DNA of 64,000 nucleotides, taken from positions 6,138,001-6,202,000 of the forward strand of contig CP018627.1 of assembly GCA_002021875.1 (NCBI GenBank), written 5' to 3'. Within the stretch, counting starts at the first letter, position 1. Each line of letters opens with the position of its first letter. This document shows, piece after piece, positions 7,559 to 16,685 of the stretch. Below the pieces are notes generated by a model, which made no database searches, had not been told where the DNA came from, and saw only the letters and a list, made by a program, of their open reading frames with translations. The DNA comes from Streptomyces hygroscopicus (GTDB lineage: Bacteria > Actinomycetota > Actinomycetes > Streptomycetales > Streptomycetaceae). The position numbers and the translations under genes were made by a program.

Positions 7559-9169
7559 TCACAGTTCGGTGGCCTGGTGCGAGGTGAGGCCGTACTGGGA
7601 GGCGATCGGGTTCCACAGCCCCGAGGCCGTCTTCTTGGCCTGCGTCGCCTCGCCGCTCGCCCGCTCGGCCGCCCCGACCCGGGGCGTACGGCGTGCCTTG
7701 CCCTTGGGGCAGCCCTTCTTGCCGCCGACCTGATCGGCCCAGGCCGCGTACTCGTTGTCGGCCCTGGCCGAGGACTTCCACGCCTTGGTGAGAGCCGCGG
7801 TCAGCCGCGCGTTGTCGGGCAGCTTGTCCACCGACAGCTTGCTCAGCCGGGTCACCAGGCCATTGCGCTGGCCCGCGGCCGTCCGCAGATCCGATGCCGC
7901 CGTGGACAGGTCCTTGCAGGACCTGATGTTGTCCACGGCCTTGATCACCGAAGCGCGGCTGTTGTTGCTGTCGGCGAGCAGCGCGTCCAGCGCCTTCGCC
8001 TGCGGCTCGGCGGGGTCGGCGGGTTTGGACGGCTCCTCTTCACCGGCGCTCGGCGAGGAGCCGCTCAGCGTCGAGTTGTCCTTCTTGTCGTCGTCGCCGC
8101 CCATGCTGAGCGCGGCTCCGGCGGCGAGCCCGGCGATACCGCAGCCCGCCACCACGATGCCGATGAGCATGCCCCGCGACATCCGGCGCCGTCCACCGCC
8201 GCCACCGCCACCGCCACCGCCACCGCCACCGCCACCGGATGGCGACGGCTGCGGAACGTCCTGGGAGAACTGCGGAAGCTGCTGGGTCTCATGGGCGCCT
8301 TCGTCACGGAACAGACCGTCGAACTCCGAGGGCGGCGGCCGGTCCCCGGGACGGCCGGGACGGATCGCGTACGGGGCGCTGCCGGGCCGCTCCGGGACGT
8401 TCGCCGCGGACGCGGGCACGGGTGCGTTCGGCGCGGGCGGCGTGGGCGGGAGCACCGCGGTCTCTTCCGCGGCGGACGGCTGGCGATGGGCGCCGCCCCG
8501 GCGGCCGGGGCGGACGGCGCGAAGCTGGGTGGTGGACTCGGCGGGTGACTCGGGCCGGTTCTCGGGCGGCAGCGGCGCGCTCTTGACCGTGGCGAGCGTG
8601 GTGGTGGGGGTGTCCAGAGGCGGCGGGGCCTCACCCGGGACCGGGGGTATGAACTGGGTCGCGTCGGCGTCCCCGGCGGGCTGCGGCGGCAGTATCTGCG
8701 TCTCGTCCGCGGCCTGATACGGCGGCTGAGCCGGTCTCTGGGGGGCCGACCAACCCTGCTGCTGACCGTAAGGCTGCCCCTCGGGCGACCCGTAAGGCTG
8801 CCCTTCAGGCGACCCGTAAGGCTGCGCTCCAGGCGACCCGTAAGACCCCTCGGGGGCCCCGTAGGACTGTCCCCCAGGCGGCCCGTAAGACTGCGCCCCA
8901 GGCGACCCTCCGTAGGTCTGCCCCTCGGGCGGCCCGTAAGGCTGCCCCTCGGGAGGCGGCGGCGCGCCGAACTCCCCCTGCGGCGGCAGTTCCGGAGCGC
9001 TCTGCGGCCCCCAAGGCTGCCCCCATGCCTGTCCCCCGGCCGGGGCCGCCTGGTGGCCGTCCGAGGGCTTGTAGTCCCCCTGGGCGGGCAGCACAACCCC
9101 CTCGCGCACAGGCTGCGCGGGCGGGACCGCGGGAAGCCGCGGCTCATTCCCCTGACCGCTCTGTGTCAC
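7559..9169 (-). CDS. hypothetical Pro/Gly/Gln-rich protein with one transmembrane segment and a helical extracytoplasmic domain
   Basis: 536 aa, GTG start with a good AAGGAG site. Residues 1-340 are low complexity; a stretch at about 50-140 repeats PEGQPYGS/GAQSYGPPG-type octads. A run of about 16 glycines (DNA 8197-8238, CCACCG repeat on plus) precedes RRRMSRGMLIGIVVAGCGIA, a single membrane helix. The C-terminal about 150 residues are helical with two cysteines (IRSCKDLSTAASDLR, GGKKGCPKGKARRTP), probably outside. The architecture (long cytoplasmic Pro/Gly tail, TM, small outer domain) is common in Streptomyces envelope proteins of unknown function. No enzyme motif seen. Confidence 0.75.
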   Translation of the reverse strand: MTQSGQGNEPRLPAVPPAQPVREGVVLPAQGDYKPSDGHQAAPAGGQAWGQPWGPQSAPELPPQGEFGAPPPPEGQPYGPPEGQTYGGSPGAQSYGPPGGQSYGAPEGSYGSPGAQPYGSPEGQPYGSPEGQPYGQQQGWSAPQRPAQPPYQAADETQILPPQPAGDADATQFIPPVPGEAPPPLDTPTTTLATVKSAPLPPENRPESPAESTTQLRAVRPGRRGGAHRQPSAAEETAVLPPTPPAPNAPVPASAANVPERPGSAPYAIRPGRPGDRPPPSEFDGLFRDEGAHETQQLPQFSQDVPQPSPSGGGGGGGGGGGGGGGRRRMSRGMLIGIVVAGCGIAGLAAGAALSMGGDDDKKDNSTLSGSSPSAGEEEPSKPADPAEPQAKALDALLADSNNSRASVIKAVDNIRSCKDLSTAASDLRTAAGQRNGLVTRLSKLSVDKLPDNARLTAALTKAWKSSARADNEYAAWADQVGGKKGCPKGKARRTPRVGAAERASGEATQAKKTASGLWNPIASQYGLTSHQATEL

Positions 9170-9303
9170 CGGGACTCCTTGGTTATACGGGACTACGGAA
9201 TCGTCGGCTCACGCTACCGGTTCCCCAGACGGCGCGATGCCCATGAGCCCAGGGGGACGGCGAGAGACTGGTCACCGCGGCATGGGGCACACCGCCGCGA
9301 TCA

Positions 9304-9320
9304 GGGGTTATACGAACCCC
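9304..9320. promoter_or_regulatory. inverted repeat in promoter region of the 7559-9169 gene
   Basis: GGGGTT-ATACG-AACCCC forms a 6-bp stem. The sequence GGTTATAC occurs again at 9181-9188, just upstream of the gene's ribosome-binding site. The 348-bp spacer 9170-9517 has no gene and is unusually C/A-rich on the plus strand (9330-9480). The repeats may be operator half-sites; this is inference. Confidence 0.35.
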
Positions 9321-9517
9321 ACCCGTACCTCCGGTAATCACAAGGCAACGCACACCCCAACACGCGCACCCAGCGCACGCACCTCATCACACCCACCAAC
9401 ACCACACGCACCAGCAGCCACAACGCGACGCACACCCCATGACGCCCGCACCCCACAAGGACCCACAACACCCCCGCGCCCAGCGGAAATCTCAGGCGAC
9501 AGCCTCGGTCGACAATG

Positions 9518-10915
9518 TCAGGCGACCTGCATCTGCATCCGCGCCCCGAACTCCCGCACCACCGGCTCGTCCCGATACGGCTCCAACCGCTGCTGGAAGT
9601 CGTCCAGATACTCCGCCCCCCGGTTGGACCGCAGCGTGCCCAGCAGATCCACCGCCTGGGTGCCGACATGGCACGCGTGCTCCACGTCGCGCTGCTGCAC
9701 ATGCGCGGTGGCCAGCAGCAACAGCCCGATCGCCCGCCGCCGCACCCGCCCCTCCGGAAGCCCCTCCAGGGCCTCCTCGGCGCGCCGCCGGGCCTGTTCG
9801 GCCTGACCCAGGTCCCGGTGACAGTGGGCCAGTTCATCGGCGAGATAGGCATGGTCGAAGTGGCGGATCCAGATGGGGTCGTCACCCGTGACGGCGCCCG
9901 AACCGCTCCCCACCGCCCGCTCCAACGCGTCCAGCGCGCGCCCGGCCGCGGACTGGCAGGCCCGCGCGTCCCCCATGAGGGCGTGGCCGCGCGCCTCGGC
10001 CGCCAGGAACATCGATTCGGCGCGCGGCGGCACCTGGCCGCGCGCGCCCTCCTGCGCGGCCTTCGCCAACTGGGCGATCTCCCGGGGATTCCCGAACTGG
10101 GCGGCGAGGTGGCTCATGCTGGCGGCGAGCACATAACCGCCGTAGCCCCGGTCCCCGGCGGCCTGGGCGAGCCGCAGCGCCTGGATGTAATAGCGCTGGG
10201 CGAGACCGGACTGCCCGGTGTCGACCGCCATATAGCCCGCCAGCTCCGTCAACCGCGCGACGGCCGCGAAGAGTTCACGGGCGACCGCCTCGGTGTACGA
10301 GCCGGCCAGCAGCCCGGAGACCACGCTGTTCAGATAGTGGACGACGACGGGGCGCACATGGCCGCTGCCGTAGCGGTGGTCCAGGTCGACGAGGGCGTCC
10401 GTCGTGGCCCGCACCGCCGCGACGTCCGAACGCCCCACCCGGGCACCCGCGGTGCGCGCGACCTGGGCGTCCGCACCGGTGATCAGCCAGTCGCGGCTGG
10501 GCTCGACCAGCGCGGAGGCGGCGACCGTCGAACCGCTGAGGAAGTCGCGGCGCCCCACATCGCTGCGCCACAGCTCGCAGACCTGCTCTATCGCGCCGAG
10601 GACGGTGGGCGAGAACTGCAGACCGACCCCGGAGGCAAGGTTTTTGCCGTTGGCCATGCCGATCTCGTCGATCGTGACCGTACGGCCCAACTTGCGGCCG
10701 AGCGCCTCGGCGATGATGCCCGGCGCCCGGCCCCGGGGCTGCTGGCCACGCAGCCAACGGGCCACCGACGTCTTGTCGTACCGAAGATCGAGACCGTGCT
10801 CGGCGCCGCACATATTGACCCTGCGCGCCAACCCGGCGTTGGAGCAGCCGGCTTCCTGGATGAGCGCCTGCAGCCGTTCGTTCGGCTGCCGCGCCACGAG
10901 CGGCCTAGCGGCCAT
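9518..10915 (-). CDS. HTH/TPR transcriptional regulator (NsdA/BldA-era Streptomyces family)
   Basis: 465 aa from the ATG at 10915, chosen for the GGGGG site 8 bp upstream (a longer frame extends to 11098). The N-terminus has an HTH-like segment (NERLQALIQEAGCSNAGLAR ... VARWLRGQQPRGRAPGIIAE). The middle region, RRDFLSGSTVAASALVEPSR, is typical of this Streptomyces regulator class. The C-terminal about 250 residues are TPR-like helices (AQRYYIQALRLAQAAGDRGY; LGQAEQARRRAEEALEGLPE). Relatives such as NsdA modulate differentiation and antibiotic production; which paralogue this is cannot be decided here. The spacer 10916-11286 is a divergent promoter region with no gene. Confidence 0.8.
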   Translation of the reverse strand: MAARPLVARQPNERLQALIQEAGCSNAGLARRVNMCGAEHGLDLRYDKTSVARWLRGQQPRGRAPGIIAEALGRKLGRTVTIDEIGMANGKNLASGVGLQFSPTVLGAIEQVCELWRSDVGRRDFLSGSTVAASALVEPSRDWLITGADAQVARTAGARVGRSDVAAVRATTDALVDLDHRYGSGHVRPVVVHYLNSVVSGLLAGSYTEAVARELFAAVARLTELAGYMAVDTGQSGLAQRYYIQALRLAQAAGDRGYGGYVLAASMSHLAAQFGNPREIAQLAKAAQEGARGQVPPRAESMFLAAEARGHALMGDARACQSAAGRALDALERAVGSGSGAVTGDDPIWIRHFDHAYLADELAHCHRDLGQAEQARRRAEEALEGLPEGRVRRRAIGLLLLATAHVQQRDVEHACHVGTQAVDLLGTLRSNRGAEYLDDFQQRLEPYRDEPVVREFGARMQMQVA

Positions 10916-11286
10916 GGCGTTACCCCCTGTGACTGCTTGCGTTCTCGGCGTATCCGTCTCTGTTGCTGAGTGATGCCCCGCAGATATCGCAGGTATACGG
11001 CGAATGCCGAACTTGCCCGTATTAACCGCATCGACCGCATTGTTCGCGTACGGCGCCGATACGAGTCCGGGCACGCCCTCCCCCTGGCGCCGCGGCATGG
11101 CCGCCGGACACTCGCACGCCTGTCACGCATGGTGGTTACCCGCTTACACAGCCGCAACCCCACACGCGCCCCCGACTGTGCACCCATGCGCCCCGCCGTG
11201 CCGTCCTCGCGCACCCCGGACCCCCGGCGGCCCGCCCGTGTGGGGGTCCGGCCGTAACCCCTGTTGACGGCGGAAGTTGTCCTTGC

Positions 11287-11964
11287 GTGGAAGAGACCAT
11301 GGACGTGACAGGACCATCGCGGTTCCCCGCGGGAACCTCGCAGATCCCTCAGCAGCGCGGGGAGCGGCTGCGCGACGCGGCGGTGCGATATGCCGAGGAG
11401 CGGCATTGGGACGTGCTCTCCGGCGCCTGGCTGGAGACCGTGGACGGAGTGGAGCGCTGCTCCTGCGGAAGCGCCGACTGCCCGGCCCCCGGCGCCCATC
11501 CGACCGGCCGGGACTGGGTGAACCAGGCCACGGGCAGCGCGGTCGTGGTCCGCCGCATGTGGGCCAGGACGCCGCGCGCCTCCATCCTGCTGCCCACCGG
11601 CCGCACCTTCGACGCGCTGGACGTACCGGAGTCGGCGGGCTGTCTGGCGCTCGCGCGCATGGAGCGCCGCCAGGTCGAGCTGGGTCCGGTCACCTGCACC
11701 CCCGGGCGCAGGATGCTCTTCTTCGTCCTCCCGGGCGCCGCCGCCAAGGTCCCCGACCTGGTGCGGAATCTGGGCTGGCCGCCGAACGCGATCGACCTGG
11801 CCGCGCGCGGCGAGGGCGACTATGTGGTCGCGCCCCCGACCCGGGTGGGCCTGCGCGGCCCGATCCAGTGGGCCCGGCGGCCCACCGCCGCCAACCGCTG
11901 GCTGCCCGACGCCCAGGAGCTGGTGAGCGCCCTCGCCTACGCCTGCGGCCGCGAGCGCCGCTGA
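11287..11964 (+). CDS. stand-alone bifunctional primase/polymerase (prim-pol)-like domain protein
   Basis: 225 aa, GTG start; the ATG at 11299 is an alternative. The sequence follows the N-terminal prim-pol (AEP) domain seen in replication proteins of actinobacterial mobile elements: LRDAAVRYAEERHWDVLSGA, a zinc-knuckle-like CSCGSADCPAPGAHP, then RTPRASILLPTGRTFDALDV and GEGDYVVAPPTR. No helicase domain follows. The usual D-x-D/E metal pair is reduced to the FDALDVPES segment, so activity is uncertain. Such orphan genes are conserved in Streptomyces chromosomes, not obviously mobile. Role unknown. Confidence 0.75.
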   Translation: MEETMDVTGPSRFPAGTSQIPQQRGERLRDAAVRYAEERHWDVLSGAWLETVDGVERCSCGSADCPAPGAHPTGRDWVNQATGSAVVVRRMWARTPRASILLPTGRTFDALDVPESAGCLALARMERRQVELGPVTCTPGRRMLFFVLPGAAAKVPDLVRNLGWPPNAIDLAARGEGDYVVAPPTRVGLRGPIQWARRPTAANRWLPDAQELVSALAYACGRERR

Positions 11965-12070
11965 CCACCCCCTCGGGCCGCTGATGCCCTGCACCGCTGA
12001 CCACCCCCGGGCCGCTGATGCCCTGCGCCGCTGGACCCCGTACCGCTGAGACACCCCGTGCCGCTGGCAC
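11965..12070. repeat. imperfect tandem repeat downstream of the prim-pol gene
   Basis: Units built on GGGCCGCTGATGCCCTGC and CGCTGACCACCCCC recur about every 36 bp directly after the TGA at 11962-11964 (CGCTGACCACCCC is itself the gene end plus spacer). Non-coding; another stop-anchored duplication. Confidence 0.55.
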
Positions 12071-12172
12071 CCCCGGAGCGCTCGCCAGGTCAGCCCCTAT
12101 CGTGGAGCGACGGACGGGGGCGCCACGACCGGCCCCCGCGTGATTCGTCCCACAGGTAAACGGGGGAAATCG

Positions 12173-12982
12173 GTGCCTCAGGAGCAATCAGCAGCCAGCA
12201 CAAAGCCGTCCAGGGCCGCCGCCGTGCGGGTGAGCGGCCTGTGGAAGCGCTACGGAGAGCAGATCGCGGTCGCGGGGATCGATCTGGAGCTGCCCGCCGG
12301 GCAGTTCATCGGCCTCGTCGGGCCCAACGGCGCCGGCAAGACCACCACGCTTTCGATGATCACCGGCCTGCTGCGCCCCGACTCGGGGACCGTGGAGATC
12401 GGCGGGCACGACGTCTGGCGGGACCCGGTCGAGATCAAGGCGCGGATCGGGGTGCTGCCGGAAGGGCTGCGGATGTTCGAGCGGCTCTCCGGCCGGGAGC
12501 TGCTCACCTACACCGGGCGGCTGCGCGGGCTGCCCGGTGAGGAGGTCGACAAGCGCGCCACCCAGCTCCTGGACGTCCTGGATCTCGCGGGCTCCCAGAA
12601 CAAGCTGGTCATCGACTACTCCACCGGTATGCGGAAGAAGATCGGACTGGCCGCCGCGCTGCTCCACAACCCGGAAGTCCTCTTCCTCGACGAACCCTTC
12701 GAGGGGGTCGACCCGGTCTCCGCCCAGACCATCCGCGGCGTTCTGGAGCGCTACACCCACTCCGGCGCCACCGTCGTCTTCTCCAGCCATGTCATGGAGC
12801 TGGTGGAGTCGCTGTGCGACTGGGTGGCGGTGATCGCGAGCGGCCGGATCCGGGCCCATGGCCCGCTGGCCGAGGTGCGGGGCGACGCGCCCTCCCTGCA
12901 GAACGCCTTCCTGGAGCTGGTCGGCGCCAACCGGCGCGAGGCGGGCCAGAGCCTCGACTGGCTGGGCGGCGGCGCCCGATGA
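12173..12982 (+). CDS. ABC transporter ATP-binding protein
   Basis: 269 aa from the GTG at 12173, chosen for GGGGGAA six bases upstream. Full ABC ATPase: Walker A GPNGAGKTTT, Q-loop region, signature YSTGMRKKIGLAAALLHNPE (variant STGMRKK), Walker B VLFLDEPFEGVD and switch His in VVFSSHVMEL. It overlaps (ATGA) a large permease gene and will energise that exporter. This two-gene layout resembles ABC-2-type exporters of drugs, lipids or peptides; substrate unknown. Confidence 0.93.
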   Translation: MPQEQSAASTKPSRAAAVRVSGLWKRYGEQIAVAGIDLELPAGQFIGLVGPNGAGKTTTLSMITGLLRPDSGTVEIGGHDVWRDPVEIKARIGVLPEGLRMFERLSGRELLTYTGRLRGLPGEEVDKRATQLLDVLDLAGSQNKLVIDYSTGMRKKIGLAAALLHNPEVLFLDEPFEGVDPVSAQTIRGVLERYTHSGATVVFSSHVMELVESLCDWVAVIASGRIRAHGPLAEVRGDAPSLQNAFLELVGANRREAGQSLDWLGGGAR

Positions 12983-14664
12983 CGCTCACCGACCCGCTCG
13001 ACGCCAGGGGCCCGCTCGGCACCGCCGCGCCCGCGCCGCCCGCCGTCCCCACCGTCTCCCCCACCCCCGTCTTCGTCTCCCTGAAGCTGGCGCTGCTGCG
13101 CAACGGGCTGCGCCAGTCCAGCGGTCGGCGGGCCGCGTACATCACCTCGCTGGTGCTGGCCATGCTGTTCGCCGTGTTGCAGCTGCTCGGTCTGGTGCTG
13201 CTGCGCGACACGAACCACGTCGACGCGCTGGTCACGCTGCTGACGGCGGTGCTCGCGCTCGGCTGGGCGGTGATGCCGCTGTTCTTCCCCGGCGGCGACG
13301 AAACCCTCGACCCGACCCGGCTGGTGATGCTGCCGCTACGGCCGCGCTCGCTGATCACCGCACTGCTGGTGTCCTCGCTGATCGGCATCGGCCCGCTGTT
13401 CACCCTGACCCTGGCGGCCGGTTCGGCCGTCGCCGTCGCGCACGGGGCGGCGGCCGCGGTGGCGGCGGCGGTGGCCGTGGTGCTGACGGTGCTGGTGTGC
13501 GTGGCGCTGGCCCGTGCCGTCGCCACGGCAAATACCCGCCTCCTCACCAGCCGTAAGGGCCGCGACCTGGCGGTGCTCAGCGGTCTGTTCGTGGCGATCG
13601 GCGCGCAGTTCGTGAACCTCGGGGCCCAGCAGCTCGGCGGTAAGAACGGCCTGGCCGTACTGGAACCGGCCGCGCGGGTGCTCCGCTGGGTGCCGCCCGC
13701 GGCGGCGATCGACGCCGTCCAGAGCGTGACCGACGGCGCCTATGGGGTCGCGGCGGCCCAGTTCGCGCTGACGGCGGGCGCGTTGGCGCTGCTGATGTGG
13801 TGGTGGACGGGCACCCTCACCCACCTGATGACCACCCCGGACGCCTCCACGCTCCAGGCGGCGGCACCGCGCGAGCGGCGGGGCTCCGGCGCGGCCGACA
13901 CCCCGGACGCCTCGGGCCCGTTCGCCAGGCTGCTGCCCACCGGCCGCACCGGCACGGTGCTGCTGCGGACGCTGCGCTATGCCCTACGGGACCCGAAGAC
14001 CAAGTCTGCCTGGGTCACCTCGCTGGGCGTCGGCCTGCTGGTGCCCTTCGTCACGGCCGTCCAGGGCAATGGCTCGATCTACTGGGCCTGCTGGGCGTCG
14101 GGGATGCTCGGCATGCTGATGTACAACCAGTTCGGCCAGGACTCCTCCGCCTTCTGGATGGTCGCCCAGACGATCTCCTCGCGCCGTGACGCCTATCTGG
14201 AGCTGCGGGGCCGTGCGCTGGCGCTCCTGCTGGTCGCGGTGCCGTATGTGGCGGTGGCGGTGCTCGGCTCCGCAGCCCTCCAGAAGAACTGGCCGGCCGC
14301 CCCCGAGGCGCTCGGGATCGCCCTTGCGCTGCTCGGCTCGATGCTGGCGACCGGCGCCATGACCTCCGTGCTGGCCCCGTACTCCATTCCGCAGGACAGC
14401 GGTTACAAGAACGTCGTCCCGGCACAGGCGGGGATCGCCTGGCTCAGCATCCTCGGCGGAATGGTCGTGGGTGCCGTGCTGTGCGCACCGGTGCTGGGCC
14501 TGACGATCTGGCTGCATGTCTCCGGGGCGCACGGCTGGCTGTGGGTGGTGTTCCCGCTGGGCGCGGTGTACGGCGCGGCCCTCGCGGAGACCGGCCTGCG
14601 CATGGCGGCACCGCGGGTCGCCGCGCGCCTGCCGGAGATCCTGGCGGCGGTCAGCAAGGGGTGA
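12979..14664 (+). CDS. ABC transporter permease, multi-span membrane protein
   Basis: 561 aa, starting at the ATG that overlaps the ATPase stop. About 10-12 hydrophobic segments, e.g. GRRAAYITSLVLAMLFAVLQ, LVTLLTAVLALGWAVMPLFF, SLITALLVSSLIGIGPLFTL, with a cytoplasmic mid-loop (about 290-320, GPFARLLPTGRTGTVLLRTL). It forms the membrane part of the exporter with the upstream ATPase. A large structured terminator follows at 14681. Confidence 0.88.
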   Translation: MTLTDPLDARGPLGTAAPAPPAVPTVSPTPVFVSLKLALLRNGLRQSSGRRAAYITSLVLAMLFAVLQLLGLVLLRDTNHVDALVTLLTAVLALGWAVMPLFFPGGDETLDPTRLVMLPLRPRSLITALLVSSLIGIGPLFTLTLAAGSAVAVAHGAAAAVAAAVAVVLTVLVCVALARAVATANTRLLTSRKGRDLAVLSGLFVAIGAQFVNLGAQQLGGKNGLAVLEPAARVLRWVPPAAAIDAVQSVTDGAYGVAAAQFALTAGALALLMWWWTGTLTHLMTTPDASTLQAAAPRERRGSGAADTPDASGPFARLLPTGRTGTVLLRTLRYALRDPKTKSAWVTSLGVGLLVPFVTAVQGNGSIYWACWASGMLGMLMYNQFGQDSSAFWMVAQTISSRRDAYLELRGRALALLLVAVPYVAVAVLGSAALQKNWPAAPEALGIALALLGSMLATGAMTSVLAPYSIPQDSGYKNVVPAQAGIAWLSILGGMVVGAVLCAPVLGLTIWLHVSGAHGWLWVVFPLGAVYGAALAETGLRMAAPRVAARLPEILAAVSKG

Positions 14665-14680
14665 GCCCCGAGCACGCGGC

Positions 14681-14786
14681 GCATCGGCGGGGCCGGGGCC
14701 TTGACCCCGGTACAGGCGCCGGGGCCCGGGGACTCACCCCGGATACAGGCAGCGGGGCCGGGGACTCACCCCGGCCCCGCCGATGC
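14681..14786. terminator. perfect 18-bp terminator stem whose loop has been expanded by a 32-bp tandem repeat
   Basis: GCATCGGCGGGGCCGGGG (14681-14698) is the exact reverse complement of 14769-14786. The 70-nt loop contains two 32-bp near-identical units (14705-14736 and 14737-14768), each ending GGGGACTCA. The simplest reading is an ordinary terminator (stem, ACTCA loop, stem) that grew by duplication of its apical part. Confidence 0.75.
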
Positions 14787-14836
14787 GTGGTGGTGTCGCA
14801 CGAGCCGCCCGCACCTCAACTGCCGTAACGTTCCGG

Positions 14837-15181
14837 CTAGTCGAGGTACTTGCTGTACACCCAGCCTCTGGTCCCGGGCCGGATTCCGGTCGTCGTCCGC
14901 CTGAGGATCTTTCCGTAGGACCAGCTCTCCTCAAAGCCCCGGGTGCGGCAGAAGTACCGGAAGGAATCCCCCCGGTAAAGCGTCCCTATGGCGCGGTACC
15001 GCTTTCCCGGTCCGGTACGGAATCTCGCCCCACTGGTGGAGACCTTGAAATTGACATCCGGGGAATTGAACTGACACGCCGATGACCCCACCGCCGACGC
15101 CGTTGGCGCCAGGGCCACGGAACCGCCCAGCATCAGCGCCGCCGCGAGCACGACCATCGAGGCTTTACGTTGGATCTTCAC
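14837..15181 (-). CDS. small secreted SH3-like domain protein
   Basis: 114 aa, GTG start preceded by a GGGGGGTGG site. Sec signal peptide MKIQRKASMVVLAAALMLGG with cleavage near ALAPTASA, then an SH3b-like core: VSTSGARFRTGPGKRYRAIG, LYRGDSFRYFCRT, TRGWVYSKYLD. Secreted SH3b proteins usually bind peptidoglycan or act as small exported regulators; no catalytic domain is present. The upstream region carries a striking operator-like direct repeat (15196-15226). Confidence 0.82.
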   Translation of the reverse strand: MKIQRKASMVVLAAALMLGGSVALAPTASAVGSSACQFNSPDVNFKVSTSGARFRTGPGKRYRAIGTLYRGDSFRYFCRTRGFEESWSYGKILRRTTTGIRPGTRGWVYSKYLD

Positions 15182-15195
15182 GCAACCACCCCCCG

Positions 15196-15226
15196 TGATC
15201 GGTTAATTCAATGATCGGTTAATTCA
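15196..15226. promoter_or_regulatory. 15-bp perfect direct repeat upstream of the SH3-like gene
   Basis: TGATCGGTTAATTCA occurs at 15196-15210 and 15212-15226, period 16 bp, 14 bp upstream of the gene's start codon. It is A/T-rich against a G/C-rich background and looks like a double regulator site or promoter element. Nothing gene-like is seen in the rest of 15182-15353. Confidence 0.55.
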
Positions 15227-15353
15227 CTACGCGCCGAAGAGCGTAGCACCCGTCAATCCGGGAGCTCATGACCCGGTAAAGCTCCGACGGTCCCGCGGCG
15301 AGTCGCCGGTGTACCGGTGCATATGACAACAAGTTGAAAGCCGAAGGGAATTG

Positions 15354-16541
15354 TCAGCCGAGTGCGTCCGGGGTGAGCCGCGCCGCATCCGTATGGCCCG
15401 ACAGCGCCATCGTCAGCTCGAACTCGGCCAGCAGGCAGCGGATCACATGCTCCACCCCCGGCTGCCCGTCCAGCCCCAGCCCATATGCGTACGGCCGCCC
15501 CAACAGCACCGCGCGGGCGCCGAGGGCGAGCGCCTTGAACACATCGTCACCGGTGCGCACCCCGCTGTCGAAGAGCACCGCGAGCCGGTCGCCGACCGCC
15601 GCCGCCACCCCCGGCAGCGCGTCGGCCGCCCCGATGGAGCCGCCCACTTGGCGGCCGCCGTGGTTGGACACGACGACGCCGTCCATCCCCGCCTGCTCCG
15701 CGCGCCGGGCGTCGTCGGGGTGCAACACCCCCTTCAGCACGATCGGGCCGTCCCAGTGCTCACGCAGAAACGCCAGGTCCTCCCAGGTCTTCCCGGGGTC
15801 GCCGAACATCTGCACAAAGTGCAGCACCGCGGCGTCCCGGTCCTCGTGGACCGGTTTGGCGAGCCCGGCCTGGAACGCCGGATCGGTGAAGTAGTTGGCG
15901 GTTCCCACACCGCGCAGAAACGGCAGATACGCCTGGTCGAGATCGCGTGGCCGCCAGGCCAGCAGCGGGGTGTCGAGGGTCACCACAAGGGCCGTGAAGC
16001 CACACGCCCTCGCCCGGTCCAGAAAGCTCCTGGTGACCTCGCGGTCCTTGCCCCAGTAGAGCTGGAACCACCGCTCGCCGTCCCCCATCGCCTCCGCCAC
16101 CCGCTCCATCGGCGTACTGGACGCCGAGGACAGGATGAACGGCACGCCCTGCGCCGCGGCGGCCCGCGCCGCCGCGCACTCGGCGTCCGGGTGCATGATC
16201 GACAGAACGCCGATGGGCGCGAGCGCGAGCGGCGCGGGCAGCCGGGTGCCCAGCAGCTCGACCGACAGATTCCGCCGCCGTACGTCACGGAGCATCCGCG
16301 GCACGATCCGATGCCGGTCCAGCGCCGCCCGGTTGGCCCGCTCGGTGCTGCCGTTGCCCGCGCTGCCCGCGACATAGCCCACCGGCCCGGGCCCCAGCCG
16401 GCCCTCGGCCAGCTCCTCGAGCCGGGTCAGATCGGCGGGCAGCCGGGGAACGGCGCCGGTCATCCCGTTCAGATAGATCTCGTACTGAAATGCCGCCCAG
16501 TCCCGGCCGGGTTCCGGATCCGTGATGTCGCCGCCGATCAT
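15354..16541 (-). CDS. FMN-dependent alpha-hydroxyacid oxidase, lactate 2-monooxygenase-like
   Basis: 395 aa. TIM-barrel FMN oxidase: LPAPLALAPIGVLSIMHPDA (FMN-binding first strand), PFILSSASSTPMERVAEAMG, WFQLYWGKDREVTRSFLDRA, the active-site VVSNHGGRQVGGSIGAADAL (catalytic His and Arg), and VLFDSGVRTGDDVFKALALG. The extended N-terminus (GRDWAAFQYEIYLNGMTG) is typical of lactate 2-monooxygenase rather than glycolate oxidase. It would oxidise an L-2-hydroxyacid using O2. Substrate is not determined by the sequence. Divergent from the lipoprotein gene at 16686. Confidence 0.88.
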   Translation of the reverse strand: MIGGDITDPEPGRDWAAFQYEIYLNGMTGAVPRLPADLTRLEELAEGRLGPGPVGYVAGSAGNGSTERANRAALDRHRIVPRMLRDVRRRNLSVELLGTRLPAPLALAPIGVLSIMHPDAECAAARAAAAQGVPFILSSASSTPMERVAEAMGDGERWFQLYWGKDREVTRSFLDRARACGFTALVVTLDTPLLAWRPRDLDQAYLPFLRGVGTANYFTDPAFQAGLAKPVHEDRDAAVLHFVQMFGDPGKTWEDLAFLREHWDGPIVLKGVLHPDDARRAEQAGMDGVVVSNHGGRQVGGSIGAADALPGVAAAVGDRLAVLFDSGVRTGDDVFKALALGARAVLLGRPYAYGLGLDGQPGVEHVIRCLLAEFELTMALSGHTDAARLTPDALG

Positions 16542-16685
16542 GTGCTTCCCTTCACCTGTCCATTACTGGTCAATTCCCCATTGCCGCAAGGGAGTAGAGG
16601 ACTCGTAGGATCAACGAACCGTCGGTCGCGTTCAAGGGATCACACCGGAACGCGACGGAGACAGTTCCCGCATTGGAGTTCCACC

